NCBI RefSeq assembly: GCF_000276665.1
Contig: NW_004955475.1
Coordinates: 2,644,820 to 2,708,819 of the forward strand
Source of the DNA: Chinchilla lanigera
Lineage: Eukaryota; Chordata; Mammalia; Rodentia; Chinchillidae
Reading direction: 5' to 3'
Length of the DNA: 64,000 nt
The notes beneath the pieces were generated by a model. That model saw only the letters and a list, made by a program, of their open reading frames with translations. It was not told where the DNA came from and ran no database searches. Each line of letters begins with the position of its first letter. Position 1 is the stretch's first letter. Positions 1 through 13,619 of this stretch are shown here, in pieces. Made by a program: the position numbers and the translations under genes.

Positions 1-1927
1 TTGAGTGCATTGAAATTTGTTGCATATATATTTATGATGGTTATTACTTCCCCTTGGATTGTGCCCTTTACAAGGATGTAGTGACCTTCTTTATCTCTCT
101 TAGTCATTCTTGGCTTGAAATTCACTTTGTTTGCAAATACAATAGATATTCTTGCTTTTCTCTGGGTTTCTGTCTGATGGAGTATGGTATTCCATCCTTT
201 GACTTTCAGTGCAGGAAGTATCTTTTTAATTAACTGTGTTTCTTGTATCCATAATGTTGATCCATTCTGCCAATTTGTGTCTTTTGATTTTTGACCTGAG
301 ACCAATAACATTGATGAATATAACTGATATGTATTGACTTATTTTCCTATTATTGGCTCTCCCTCTTTTTCGTTCCTTCTATTTAATTATTTTCCTTGCC
401 TAGTGAATTCCTTCTGCTGGGTTCATGGAGTGGTAGTCCTTGTTATCTCTTTCTAGAATATCCTTCAAAACATTTTGGAGTCCTGTTTTGGTGGTCATAA
501 ATTTTCTCAGATGTTCTTTGTCGTGGAAGTATCTTATTTCTCCATCAGTTTTGGAAGATAGTTTTTCAGGGTACATCAAATTCTTTGCCTAACCAAGGAA
601 GTTTTCTGTCATGGTGTCGCTGTACAGTTTTTTTTTTTTTTCTAATATCATGTGTGTTATCTCCTGCTTTTTCATTGGCTCCAATCTTAAGTTATTCTTT
701 GCCTCATTTAGCAATTGCTGTATTGATTTCTCATGGTGTCTTGCTATTTTTAAGAAATCTTTCTTTTCATAATCCCAAATGGAAAGCCTGTCTTCTATAT
801 CTGAGATCCCGTCTTTAGATTCTGTAATCTGCTGCAAATACTTTCAATGGAATTTTTAATCTTCTGGATATCTGCTTCAATCTGCCTTATAGATTCAATT
901 TTTTCCTATCCTGAGCATTCATGGCTTTCATAATTTTCTCAAGCTCCTCTGTTTTTTGTCTATACCTGCTCTAGAATCATTAAGCATGGTTTGCATTATG
1001 GACACCATCTCTGCAGTTATCTCAGACAGTATTTCTGTTTTGATTTTTTCTAAAGCCTCCTTCAATTGCTTTGTTGTTACCACTTCAGGGAGACCAGGTG
1101 GGTGGCTTTCAGGTTGTCCTACGTGATTGCCCCCTGGGTTTGTCTTTGGTGAACTGGATGTCTGGGGTGCAACTTGTTTACATTTCCTCTCATTTTCTTT
1201 TCTTTTTTTTAAAGTTTAATTCTTAAGGTAGTGCTTTTAAATTGGTTATGGTAGGTTGTTTTATTGCTACTATTTTGAACCCTTAGGAAGTGACTACTTC
1301 TCTAAGGTATCTTCCAGATGTAAGTGGCTTTTAGGTTTTGAGTCTGTGGGAAATTCCTACATCTTCAATTTGTTGGGTATGGGAAGTTCCTGCATATTTC
1401 ACTCAGGCCCTGGTTATTTGGCACTGTGCAACAGTATTTTCTATGACTTTTAGTCAACCTCAGTCTTGGAATACCAGGAAGAATTTGTGTTTAAAAAAAT
1501 TATGCCAATTTTGACTGAAGTGGTAGAATTAGCTACAACAGTACAAAAATCACAGAGTAGAAAATGACAAACTCACATAAACTTTAATTTATCACTTTTA
1601 ACTGCATAAACTATACTTAAAGTTCTATAACAAAACAGACAAGAAATATATGCAGTATACAAGTCTTTAATATGTCCATTTTGCCCTCAGGGCTCAAAAT
1701 TTAAAAGTGGCTAGAGAAAAAAAATAGAGAGGTAGGAGAAGAGAAAGAGATTAGAAGGATGAAGGACAAAGGGGGAGCACACTAACTTTGAGAAACTTGT
1801 GCAGAAACCTGGATGGAAAGAGAGAAAGAAGAGATAAAAAGAACAGAACAGAACAACAACCACAGAGGCTAGAAATCATGAAGGAGCTAAAAACAATACA
1901 AAAAACTCCACAATAACAACAACAAAT

Positions 1928-1970
<43 letters not shown>

Positions 1971-2240
1971 CACTTTTAGGTTTGTCTCTGCTATTACTGG
2001 TAGACAACTGTGTGGAGACAGAGTCCAGATCATGTTGATTTATCCCAGCAAGCCAGAAGTAGCTTTTTGGTGGGGTAGTGGATAATCTCAGTGCACCTGC
2101 ACCTTCTAGCCAAGACCACACTCATTTGGCCTGCAGCCCTCAGAACACCTTCCAGGGGCTTGAGCCAAGCTTGAAGCCTGTAGATGTACCCAGCAGCTGA
2201 TCTCAGTTCTGAGCTCAGATGATCCCTCTCCAAGATGGCT
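1..2240 (-). mobile_element. L1 retrotransposon, 5' part, inverted and decayed
   Basis: Read on the minus strand, 1-330 matches the start of L1 ORF2 (endonuclease region), 330-560 matches the end of ORF1 and the inter-ORF spacer, and 589-837 retains an open coiled-coil-like ORF1 fragment. Positions 1200-2240 look like L1 5' UTR and end near a CAAGATGGC-type motif. The RRM part of ORF1 seems shortened. No intact ORF remains, so the copy is dead. The first base of the window is inside the element. Confidence 0.75.
1930..1968. repeat. (AG)n microsatellite
   Basis: About 19 perfect AG units inside the L1 5' UTR. Confidence 0.95.
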
Positions 2241-2645
2241 CCCTGCCAGTTGCTCTCTCCTGTGAGATGACTGATACTTCAGCACTCACTACCAGCTAGT
2301 GCAGTACTTCATGCCACTGCTGCCCTCCACTGCTGTGTCTCTCCATGAAGGCCTCTGGTGTCACCATCAGTCACCATGTGTCTACAGGTTTGAACCACTC
2401 TTCTCATGCCGTGAGTCCTGTCTCAGGGAGGAGGTACTGCTGGCTACCTCCTATCTCTTTCATTGAAGTTTCTCCCTTCACTTTCTTCATGGGCTTTAAC
2501 TCACACCTCAGATCCTTCCTGGGTCCAGAGTACACATTGTGCTCCCTCTGTCTTCCTTATATAGCTATATTCCAGTGTCTGGATGGCAACAGTCAAAGAG
2601 GCTCTTCTTCTGCTACTTAGCACTTCATCATCTTGGTACCTCCCC
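2241..2645. other. Sequence between L1 pieces, unassigned
   Basis: Moderately GC-rich stretch with small ORFs but no recognisable domain. It may be more L1 5' UTR or a short host segment. Confidence 0.4.
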
Positions 2646-3760
2646 TTCCCTATGTTTTATTCAATGAATTTTATTGTTTTAAGTTTTATGATTGAGGTTT
2701 TAACCGAATTTGCAGATGATTTTTGTGAATGGCTTGAGATAAAATTTCAATTCCATTCTTTTGCATGTGAATATTTAATTTTCCAAACATTATTTACTGA
2801 AGAAGCTATTTTTCTCCATTGTGTATTCTTGGAATCCGTACTGAAGTTCAATTGAGCATGTATACATGGTTTCATTGTTGATCTCTCTATTCTGGTCAAT
2901 TGACCTATGTGGCTCTTATGTAAATATCATACTGGTTTGATCACTTGTAGCTCTGCAATATATTTTGAAATCAAGAAGTGTAATACCTCTGAGTTTTTTC
3001 TCTTTGCTTAAAATTGTTTAGGGTATTAGGAGTTTTAATAGTTTCATATACATTTTAATAATTTTTAGTTTTATTAAAATGCCACTTGGATTTTTGAAAG
3101 GAATTTCATTGCATTTACAGTGACATTGCATAGTGTGCATACTCTTGCAGTATTAATTCTTCCAGTGTCTGAACCCTAGATCTCTTCCTTTGTATTTGTA
3201 TCTTCTGTAATTTCTTCCATCAGGTTTTAAAATTAACAATGTATGAGTCTTCCATTTCTTTGATTAAATTTCTTGTTCTCTTCCATGCTATGGTAATGGG
3301 AGTTGTTTAGTTAATTTCTTGTTTAGGACATTCAGTCTTTTTTTTTGTCTTTTTGAAGCAGGGTCTCGCTATGCAATTCAGGCTGGCCTTGAGCTCACTT
3401 TGTAGCCCAGGCTGGTCTCAAGCTCACAACGATTCTCCTGCCTCAGTCTCCCGAATGCTGAAATTACAGGTGTGCACCACCACACCTGGCTTAAGACATG
3501 CAGTCTTCATGTGCAGAAATGGAACTAACTTACATGTTGATTTTGTATTCTTCAATTTTTCAGAATTAATTCCAATCACTTTTTATAGTATCTTAATATT
3601 TTCCACATTCATGATCATTCCATTTAAGGACAGAATATTGACTCTTCCTTTACAATTTGGGTGCATTTTATTATTTTTCTTGGCTAGTTGCTCTTTTTAA
3701 GAATTTTAGTATTTTTGAAACTGTCAATTTTTGATGAAAATGTGTTAATGTCTTCAAATG
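2646..3760 (-). mobile_element. L1 ORF2 fragment (reverse transcriptase and downstream), inverted
   Basis: On the minus strand the sequence follows the middle to 3' part of L1 ORF2, with many stops. A B1 SINE (3338-3492) splits it. It shares orientation with the L1 piece before it, so both could come from one rearranged insertion. Confidence 0.65.
3338..3492 (-). mobile_element. B1 SINE
   Basis: Poly-T at the left, then the complement of the 7SL-derived B1 body, ending CACACCTGGCT on +. It is inserted in L1. Confidence 0.85.
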
Positions 3761-4771
3761 TCTTTCTAGTTCTGATTTTGCATCAGATATTTTGCATACT
3801 ATGCTTAAATTTATAGGAAACACACTGTTACCTTGGAATATTGACCATTTTATCATTATGTATGTAATTTATTTATCTCCCATAACTTTCCTTACAATAA
3901 AATATGTTCAGTTGAAGTTAATACAGCTATTCTCCTTTGGGTTAGAGATTACATGGCAAATCTTTCTCCATTCCTTCACTTTTATATGCCTCTGTGCTTA
4001 AAGTGGGTTTTGAACCTCCAAAGCTGTTAGCTAAATAAAGCCTTTCTTTTTATGCATTGTGTGAATTCATAACTTTTTTCTATAGCTTTGGAAAGCAGAC
4101 TAACACATATATTTAAAATTAATCCAAGACAACTTTCACAGAACATTGTACTGATTATGGGTAGTGTAGATACCTTATAATGAAATAGTCCAGATTTCCC
4201 CCTCTTATATCATTTTTATCATGCATTTCACATATACATAAGTATATACATCAGAATCTGTATATTTGCATAAATATACATGAACATATGTAATCATGTT
4301 GCTATTGTTATTTTGCACAAACTGTTATATGTACTGACAGTGAAAATAATACTTTTGAAATATTGCATTAGTTTATTCATTCTCTTTTGCCCTCCTTTCT
4401 GTACATAGACCTGTGCTTTTTTAATCTTTATCATTTTCCTTCATGTTGATGATTTTTTTAAACATTTTTGAAGGCACATTTGCTGACAAATGTCCTCTAA
4501 TTCTGCTCATTCAAGAAAAATCTTTCTCCTTCACTTCTGAATGATAATGTCACAGAGTATAGAATTCTAACTCAGCATATTTTTTACCTCAATGCTTTAA
4601 ATATTTCACTCCATTTTTTTTGCTACTGTGGTGTCCGAAGAGAAGTTGGACATAATTTTTTTCTTTTCTCCTCAATAGCTAAGTTCTGTTTTACTACTGT
4701 CTTTTTTCAAGACTTTTTTTCTTTAAAATACATGTGCTTAGCTATTTTTTTACTTTGAACGTTTTTGTGTG

Positions 4772-4922
4772 TTTTTTTTTTTTTCAGACAGGGTCTTTCT
4801 ATGTAGTTCAGGTTGGCCTTAGAATCATTATATAGTCTAGGCTGACTTCAAACTCACAGCAACCCTACTGCCTCAGCCTCCTGAGTGCTGGGATTGCAGG
4901 CATGCACCAGCATACCCAGCTA
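4772..4922 (-). mobile_element. B1 SINE
   Basis: Poly-T followed by the complement of a B1 body (CAGACAGGGTCT to CATACCCAGCT). Confidence 0.85.
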
Positions 4923-5204
4923 GTTTTTTGCCTTTTATTTTCTTTCTTGATCTCTGAACTACCTGGGACTGTGACATGGTGTGACATTTTTTGGGGGAAT
5001 TATTTGTTTATTTTCTTCAAACATTAAATTTATTTTGCTTTTTCTTTCTCTTCTTCTGGTATTTGAATATACATGTAGCTACCCCTTTTGTAGTTACATG
5101 GTTCTTGGTTCTTGGATATACTGTTCAGTTTTTGAAGTCTTTTTTCCTTGCTTTTCAGCTTGAGCAGTTTCTAATTTTTATTTATTTATTTGTTTGTTTG
5201 TTTG

Positions 5205-5347
5205 TTTTAGGAGACAGGGTCTCGTTGTGTAGCTCAGACTGCCCTTCAGATCACTAGGTAGCCCAAGTTGGCCTTGAACTCACAGTTATCCTCCTGCGTC
5301 AGCCTCCCAAGTGCTGGAATTACAGGCGTGCATCACTATCTCTGGCT
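5205..5347 (-). mobile_element. B1 SINE
   Basis: GGAGACAGGGTCTCG to the complement of the B1 head (CATCACTATCTCTGGCT). Confidence 0.85.
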
Positions 5348-6050
5348 AAAAGTCTCTATTGCTATATTTCGATGTTGAAAGATTATTTTCTCAGCTGTGT
5401 CCAGTTATTATCGGTTTCAAATGTATTCTTTATTTCTTAGTGGCTTGCTCCCTAGCATTTTAAATTCTTTTTTAAAAGATAACCCCCCCCAAAACCCCAA
5501 AACAACAACAACAAAAATGATACAGAATTTCAAAACAAGATGATAAGAAATTAACCGTGGTTTTTAGATGACATATTGTTATCTTCAAAGTAGTTGCTCA
5601 GATTACCAGATATAAGTATACAAGATTGATCAATTAAGCATTAACTGTTCCTTTCAGTAGCATTTCTAATTCTTTCATAGGACTTTCAACTCTCTGCTTA
5701 CATCATGCATCTTTTCACACATGTTGTTTATTTTTTCCATTAAAGGCTCCTACTCATTAATTTCTGCTCTCATTGTGCGTATCTGCCAATGAGTCTTTCT
5801 AATTTAAAAGATAGGGTTTTTATCCTGTGACTTCACTTCTCTCAAGGTTCTAAAAGGAATTGCTGATTTTTTCAGTTTGTTCAGTGTTTTGCTATTGCCA
5901 TATAGTGATAATTTCTAAGCACCTTATATGCAGAACTGAAACCAAAAATATTTCCACTAAGTCTTCATTAATGAAATCATTAAGTCCAATTATCTGTAAT
6001 AACATTTCAGGATATTTCAAGCCAAGGAATGAGTGCCAAAGAAAAAACTG

Positions 6051-7727
6051 CTAGGAGGATGGAAGAATCATCTCATGAGGCTCTGGGAAGTAGTAGTGAA
6101 TATGGAAAAAGAAGGGAAGGGTGGAGAAAGGGCAGAGGAGGCAAGTGATGAGCGACAGTTTGAGTTCTGGCAATTCAAGAGCATGTTCAAAAATAAAGAG
6201 AACTAGACTGAATTTAGAAAATAAAATGAAACAGGGAACTCATTGGAGTCTTTATTAGGGGTCTTAGTACTTACTTCTTTTGGAGATGGATGGTTGAAAA
6301 GAATTGCATTGGCATTTAGATCAATGGAAATTTGATATTTTTGTATGCGTGTGTATATGTATGTATACTGGAACTAGGGTGTTAAGACAGAAGCAACTGA
6401 CAGGTAGTGAGATCTGAAATAGTGATGTTTATATCCCTAGCATCCATCGCAGTTTTTCACACTGAATAGTTGCTCAATAAATAGTTGTTGAATAAATATG
6501 CAAATAAAAAAGCTTATACAATACTTTTTGGATGAAACCTACGAGCTCAGCCTATAGGTTTTGAGATCCATCACCTTACATAATGCCTTCCGTGTAGATG
6601 CTACATCTGCCATAGAACCTAAGGATGACTCTAACATCCTACATCCCTTCTGATTACCTTTTGAATGTATTCTTAAAACTTGATTTAAAATTTTATCCTT
6701 GAGCTCTCAAAAGGAAACAGCTCATTTTCTTATACAACACTGCCTCACCTCAATAGAAGTTTCCAGGTCAGGAACTTTGGTACCTTAATAGATTTCTAAA
6801 TTATAATTCCATATTAAAGTTGGACCTCTTTTGTCACAAAAGGGCAAGGATTCTGAAGTTCCTTATAGCCAGGCTATTACGGTTGTATCACAGGAACATC
6901 AACTATGGAAAGAATGTTTCATGTGTCTTCCTATGTCTTCCTTCTATAATTCATCCCTCTAAATCCTAGACCAAAATGACATTTTTGAAGATCCCTTCTT
7001 TGGACATTCTTGAGCTGCCCGCATTTGGCCCCCACTCTCTCCACTGCAGCTTTCCTCCCTCCAATCATTCCCCCTGCTTAGGCATATTCATTGTTTCCTT
7101 CACACACTTGCTTAGGAACTTTACACACAGAACTCTGGGAACAGCTGAACGTTGCTTCTTTCTCCTTGGAAAACCTTCTGTATTTTCTGAATCCATGTCC
7201 CTTCCTCCATGTCAGATTTATCACTGATAATTTAAACTAGGCTCTTTTAATCAAGGTGCTTCCAATTTTACCTGGGAATTTTAGACCCTAACTATATCAT
7301 TTGATGTTATCTCATAAGGTATTTTATTATTTTAATAACTTTCTATACACACAAGGAGAAACCCCATACTTGGACTTTGACACACGCTGGCCTATGAGAA
7401 TAGTGCCCAAGTGAGCCGCACCAGTCCCAGATAACAAACCTCACTGGCACTGACGCTGAAACTGAAAGTGGTACAGTTCACTGGGACTACCGGATAACTC
7501 ATTTGGTAGAGGATATGGAGAAGACTGTCCCTAAGGCTGTTAATTATAATGAACTGTGAAATAATACAGGGACCTTCTGAAAATTTTGCCGTTTCTCTCC
7601 AGATTGACTGAGGTTATGTGTAAATTCACTAATGTGAACCCTAACTCCCCACAAGGCTAAGATATTCTAGCTACATTTCTTTTTTCTAGCTTCATTTCTA
7701 CATTTCTAGCTTCATTTCTTTAAATTT
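6051..7727. other. Intergenic DNA with no identified feature
   Basis: AT-rich sequence without a recognisable gene. 6420-6500 has a CTCAATAAATAG-type ending like the 3' end of an old MIR or L2. The short ORFs here lack any domain signal. Confidence 0.4.
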
Positions 7728-7830
7728 TCTTTTTTTATTTAATTAAACTTATTAGCACAATTGAGGTACATACGACAGTCACATTACTTTTCACAGATCA
7801 GATAAAAACTCTAAAATTGGAACTATGCCT
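7728..7830 (-). mobile_element. L1 3' end fragment
   Basis: TTTATTTAATTAAACTTATTAG-type start followed by a variant of the L1 3' UTR seen again at 25876. The poly-T end marks the 3' end of a minus-strand insertion. Confidence 0.45.
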
Positions 7831-9254
7831 TCACACTCCATCTCCTAAGTTTTTTGCGGTGGGGGGGGGCGGAGTAAAGCCTTTAAGGTTTTCAATAACT
7901 GAAAGGAGGCTTCCTGGGATCCCAGACATTAAACTGGAGGATGCAAGGCATAAATAGCAAGGCCAATATATTACAGCAACCATAATCTACTTCTTGCTCA
8001 TTCTGGGTAATCCCAGGCCTCTTCCAGGGAATTCACACCAAAGTCTTTTGACCTGTTTCCACTTTGGGCAATCAGGACATCTAATTCACACCTTTACAAC
8101 ACCGGCTCCCGGGTCCATAGGTTATGAATACTGCAAAGAGAAGGGCCACTGAAAATGAAACTGTCACTTTTTGGCACAAGTAAAGGGCCTACCTCTTCCT
8201 AAACTGCTCTAATTCCTCCTCCTAAATGGCGCTAACTCTGTAATCTCATTCCATTCAATTTGTCCTTTTCCCTGGCAAAGGACACATGCCCCTAGCATTA
8301 TTTCTGGATTACAAGTAGTCTGATGAGTACAGTGACACAGTCCTTCTGAAGGACAACTCCGCCCCTCCTGGACTAACAGTACCCTGGGGCTCCTCAGGCT
8401 CCTTTGTTCTTTATTTCCTTGCAGGAGACCTGGGAAATCTTACACGTACTGGAGACTGAGATAACATTCCTGATAGACACTGCAGCACTGTTTTCAGCTC
8501 TGACCTTTATTTCTGGCATCACTCACTGATCCTCATTCCTCCTCAATGGTATCAATGATAAGCCTGAAATTGTTACCTTTATGCTGTTATTGATATGTAG
8601 ATTTGAAGACTGCCTATTAATTCATTCTTTCCTCATTCTGCCTAGTTGTCCTGTTCCATTACTGGGTAGAAACATGTCTAGTCTTCAGGTCCACTTATGT
8701 CTATTTGAAAACCTGGGGCCCATTATGTCACTCTTTCTGGTCCCTCCTTCTTCTTACCCCAGAACAATCTCCTCCAGTATGTTGATTACCTATTAATTTG
8801 CAGAGCCTACTCTGATCACAATACTGTTCTGACCTTTCAAAAGCCGGTCTCCTATAGATACCAAGTTTCCCCTTCAAAAGCCCAAATTTTCTTACAGAAT
8901 CCTGTTACTGGGGCTTCTACTAAGCCCAGGCACCAGGAACCTTTCCAGGCATTGCAGAGATATTATTCTAAATATGAAACCCCAACCTCAAAAGCAATAG
9001 CTCATAACTATCCTGGGAATGACAGGTGTCTTCTGTATCTGGATTCTCCTGAATGGTCTTATACCTAAATCCTTGCATAAAGTCTTAAAAAGACCAGAGA
9101 AATCACTTGAATGCACCCATAAAATGACATGGCCCTAAAACAGGCACTTACTTCTGGTCCTCAATTGACTCTCCCTGATCTTACTAAACTTTTCTCATTG
9201 TAAGTTCGTAAAAGAAGAGGACTAGCCTTTGGAGTCCTAACGCAGGCCCTAGGG

Positions 9255-9327
9255 CAGTGATGGCAAAACTTTTAGGGTTTTAAATGATAAACAGCCTGTT
9301 GCAACAATGTGTGCCATAGGTTCGCCA
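9255..9327. mobile_element. Short hAT-like MITE inside ERV pol
   Basis: Ends are imperfect inverted repeats (CAGTGATGGCAAA against the complement of GGTTCGCCAC). It is flanked by 8-bp near-identical repeats CCCTAGGG (9247-9254) and CCCTAGAG (9328-9335), the target-duplication length of hAT elements. It splits an RNase H coding stretch, so it arrived after the retrovirus. Confidence 0.45.
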
Positions 9328-10509
9328 CCCTAGAGCCTTCCTGGCACCGAGCAGCTGATCTTTCCAAGTCAATGAACCTACTGACAGGGAGCTCACCACC
9401 CTTACCTTAAAGAACTAGTAGTTATGTTTCTCTTCATGAAGAAAACTTCCAAATTTACCTTAGGACAGAACATGACAATTTACACCCACACCCACAGTTC
9501 AAGTGCCTTTCCTTGATTTTCTGAAAGAAGAATTAGTAACTAACAGACTCTGCTCCTAAAAATCCCAGAACCTACCATAAAGGCTTATCACATTTTCAAA
9601 TTAGTCACCTTTTTACACAACCCTAATCCTAAGGCCCCTGTACAACACCCCTGTATAGAGATAATTGATCTTTCTTGCAACACTAACCCAGACCTGCAAG
9701 ACATTCATCTCCTTGATTCATAGGTAGAAGTAACTTTGTGACAGAGGTTTATAGAATGTTGTGATAGTTGGTATATGCTATGGTCATTCTAATAGAAGTT
9801 ACAGAGTTGCAACCCCTTCCATGCAAGTCCTCATCAACTCAGAAAGCTTAATTAATCACCCAAACCATGGGTCTCAAGTTAGATGCAGGTTTAAAACTTA
9901 ACTTTTACAAACACTTAGGTTACACATTCTATATTGCCCATGCTTACAAGGCCATTTGGAAAGAGAAGGAATTTTTAAGACCACAATATCATTGTTAACC
10001 ATGCTCAGGAAATTTTATCTCTCCTGGATGCTATAGCACTTCCTACTCAAGTAGCTATTATGCTATTATAATCCCACTAAAAGGATCAGTCAGATATTTC
10101 TCTGGATAATCACTGAACAGACCAACAAGCTAAGCATGCAATTTGCAATTCCTTAAAACAGTGAATTGTGGTCCCCTGCACAACTATTCTTCCCTTGTCC
10201 ACAATATACTATTGAAGAAATTAAAAAGCCACTAAAACAGGGCTTCAGGATAACCTCAGAGGGTTAAAGAGCCCCATAAATAAGTTATCACTATCCAAGC
10301 CCTCTCAGTGAAAAATTCTTAATAATTTCCACAAAACTACACAGTTAGGGGAAAAATTCCTCCAAATTTTAATAGAACCTCTTTATATAGAAACTGGAAT
10401 CTCATAGACCCTTAAAGATATTTCAAAGTTCTGCCCTACTTATGCTCAGATTCACCCAGGAGCTCTCAGATCTCCTCCTATTTTACAGCCTGTACAACAA
10501 TAAGGCACT

Positions 10510-11280
10510 ATAATGTGGGAAGATTGGCAAGTAGATTTTACTCACATTCTCCAGTGTAGAGGGCTCAAACATCTAGTTTTTATGGGCAGCTTTGCAGAGT
10601 GAATTGCAACATTTCCTACAAAGCCTGAGATAGCATTGGAACATACAATTCCCAGCTTCGGACTTCCCCTCCCTAAAATAAGATAATGAGTCTGCTTTCA
10701 TTCAAGTATAACTCAAGAAGATAGTGAGGCTTTCAAAATTAAAAACAGTTTCCATGCAGCCTGGCACTCCCAATCTTCTGGAAAGGCTGAGAGGGTCAAT
10801 TTAACTCTCCGAACATGTCTTACTAAGTTGTCCCTTAAGGACCAATATTCCTGGCCCATATTCTTAACAACAGCCCTCTTAAGATCTCTCATAACTCCAA
10901 AATCTATCTCACCTTAGTCTTTTTGAGGTTATGGCAGATCTTTTGTACAAACTGACCTATTGTTAGATACACAAACTCATTTTCTGTCTCAGTAAGCTAT
11001 TTCTTCAGGGCAATCTATCAAGGCTATTGCTGATTAGCAGTATCAGTGCAGTATGAAACTTGACCTCAACTCCACAGAATCACTTCTGCCCGTATTAACC
11101 CTGGGGACTGGGTATGTCTCAAACCCCTTCTGCAGGACAAAAATCCACTTAAGGCTGGGTGGACTGAACCCTATCTAGTAGTGCTTATTTTTGCAATGGT
11201 AATTGAGCTACAAGGACTGTCACTATGGATTCACTTATCCAGAATAAAGATTGTAGTCCCTCCAGAAAATCAAAACAACT
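10510..11280 (+). pseudogene. Retroviral integrase remnant (class I ERV pol)
   Basis: Near 10520 the reading frame shows an EDWQVDFT-type stretch, which marks the catalytic core of gammaretroviral integrase. Downstream pieces match the rest of the core and the C-terminal basic tail in changing frames with many stops. Non-functional. Confidence 0.65.
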
Positions 11281-12119
11281 ATACCTGTGAGCCTCTTGGT
11301 AAGCTCTGTTTACTTTTCCAGCGAGACCAAGAAAGATTTCACTGATTACCCTAGAAAAGAAATCCAGGCCTTGTCAGAATTATAATTTTCATAACTTCCC
11401 TTCTTCTCTTTACACAATTCAATATAATTTGGGGAGAATTCAATTACTTTTGAGCCATGACATTATGCTGCTGAAGACATTCAACCAGGAACCTGCTAGA
11501 CCTGTGAACTATTGTCAATCTCCAGCACCTCAGGATTACCATGGTGGGTTTCTCCATTTCAGAGAGATGACTGAAATAAACTTAACAGTATATTTGTGAG
11601 GAACAACAGGAATCCAGCACGGTAAGTGCTGCTAAAAGTGACGATATCTCTAAGTGGGTAATAAGTATGTTCCAGAGAAAAGAAGATATAGCTCTTTGGT
11701 ATCTGGCTCATCCATTGTTTAAAAAGACCTACAATATTCCATATGGTGTAAAAACTATCATTATGAGGACAGCTATTTCCAAATTTGAGATTACTATATT
11801 TTGTTTACCCCAACTATAGGAAAGCTTAGTGAGCATGTTCCACTTCACTGGGAGCAACAAAACCATACATTCTGACACTGGCCCAATGCCACTAAATATT
11901 TAGGATGTACTCCTAAGGAACAATGTTCACACATTAACATCGTACAAGCAGAGGACTGGTTTGCCACAGATTTGTTCTGTAATTCAAGAATTACATGGGC
12001 TGCTCTTAATGGAAGCCAATGGCTCTATAACATCAATTTATGACCTTAGGTTCCCATGAGCTGAACTGGACACTGTATTATGGGCTTCCCCTGAGTACAA
12101 GGCAGATGAATTAAAACAT

Positions 12120-12540
12120 TCAATGTAGCAGTTATGGTGGAGTTTCCACTTTATTTGTTTTGAGATCTGCCCTGGAGATTTGTGGAACACACTACTAGGT
12201 GTGTCTGTGTGGGTCTTGGAGGCATAGCCTTGGGGTCATTATCTGGTCCCTTGCCTTTTCTGCTCTGACTCTTCTCCTCCTCTTTTTCTGATCACCATGA
12301 CCTAAGCAGATTTGCTCTAGCACACCCTTCTACCATGATGTTTCTGCCTTGGAGCCAGCTGATCACAACTTGGAAGAGTAAACAAATTAAACCTCTTCTT
12401 AAAGCTGTGGGTATTAGGCATTGTCTCAGTGATGAGAAAGATAATATGCTCCATAAGCCTACCAAACTGTCCGTGCTCTAATTTTCTTGGACCCATAGCA
12501 TTTTCCACTGATATGATCATCTTGCCTCTATGTTTATTGT
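12120..12540 (+). mobile_element. LTR-like insert in ERV env (possibly MaLR type)
   Basis: It interrupts the env remnant. Text such as CACCATGACC, GCCTTGGAGCCAGCTGA and AAACCTCTTCTTAAAG with a CAGTGATGAGAAAG end resembles rodent MaLR-type LTRs. I cannot fix the family or the ends. Confidence 0.35.
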
Positions 12541-13060
12541 CTCATTGGAAATTGAAGGTAACTTCCAGCATATCAACTCTGTAACCAAATATATTAAAAA
12601 ATCTCTCAGTGACATGACTCAGGGCGTTTTCTGCTAAAACACAGAACCAAAACTAATGAGACAAGCATTTTTATAAAACTGCATTGCTTTGGATAACAGC
12701 TGCACAAGCAGGAACTTGCACCTTCACTAAGGTAGAATGCTGTGTAATTCCTGATTGCTCAGATATAGTGTCATCAACCCAAAGATTTACAACAGGTACA
12801 GTCTCTATCTGACCCATGTATGACCCAGTTCTAGCATTGCCGAACATCTGGGTTTGGTTCTCAAAGTCTTCCTGGTGAAAAATGGCTACCCATGATCATT
12901 ATCATAGTCATAAGTATATTTCACTTTGGCCCTGTTTATGCAACTGTTTTTTTCCAGTTTATTTCTTCCAGAATCCAGCAGTTATTAATTATATGCACCA
13001 GACTGCCACCTGGACCCACTGCACAACCTCATTTAGAGGTTGCCCAATTTAGGTCTCAGT
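12540..13060 (+). pseudogene. Retroviral envelope transmembrane-subunit remnant (class I ERV env)
   Basis: About 12705-12760 encodes a cysteine pattern C-X6-CC, the signature of the TM subunit of gammaretrovirus-like envelopes. A hydrophobic stretch encoded near 12900-12980 would be the membrane anchor. Stops interrupt the frame, so it cannot be expressed as a protein. Confidence 0.6.
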
Positions 13061-13460
13061 TCTTAGCCTAAGGGAATAAGCTAATCCATCCCTAATAGCT
13101 AGCAAAATCAAGGGCCCCGAAACACACCCCACTTAGCTCAACCAGTTATGGATAATGACTACAGTGACCCTTGTCACTGATCTGTGATTTTACTGATCTG
13201 TCGGGGGTGGAGGGGTGTAGTGCTTCTTCATTGTCAACAAAACAGTTAAAAGTCATAGCATCAGAACTCCCCCATGAAAGCCATCCTGCCCAGCTCCTAC
13301 AAAGATAATCAAATATAGTAAGAAAATATAGTAACACTAATCAAAACTACACAAGATTGAAACAAATCTTTGATGTAAGACTCATTCGTTTCTTCCAATG
13401 AGCCCTGACCCATTTTCTAAAAGTTACTGTTTATAAATCTCTTTAAAGCCAAAGGGCCTT

Positions 13461-13619
13461 GGCCAGGCATGGTGGTGCACGTCTCTAATCCCAGCACTCA
13501 GGAGGCTAAGGCAGGAGAATCGTTGCGAGTTTGACACAGCCTGGGCTACAAAGTGAGGTCAAGGCCAGCCTGAACTGCATGGTGAGACCTGTCTCAAAAA
13601 AAAATAAAATAAAATAAAG
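13461..13619 (+). mobile_element. B1 SINE
   Basis: B1 in sense orientation: GGCCAGGCATGGTGGTGCAC to GAGACCTGTCTC, then an A-rich tail with AAATA units. Confidence 0.88.

Larger units (their letters stand above)
4370..6050 (-). mobile_element. Old L1 (L1M-type) ORF1/5' region, inverted, with nested inserts
   Basis: On the minus strand 4460-5170, 5350-5470 and 5700-5900 resemble the 5'/ORF1 part of old mammalian L1. Two B1 SINEs sit in it, and 5475-5700 looks like an L1 3' UTR, since it shares a block around TCTTCAAAGTAGTTGCTCAG with the L1 3' ends near 30130 and 60490. Highly diverged. Confidence 0.5.

Noticed and set aside
585..837. Overlapping plus and minus ORFs near 589-837
   Set aside because: The minus frame is a decayed L1 ORF1 coiled-coil fragment and the plus frame is its shadow.
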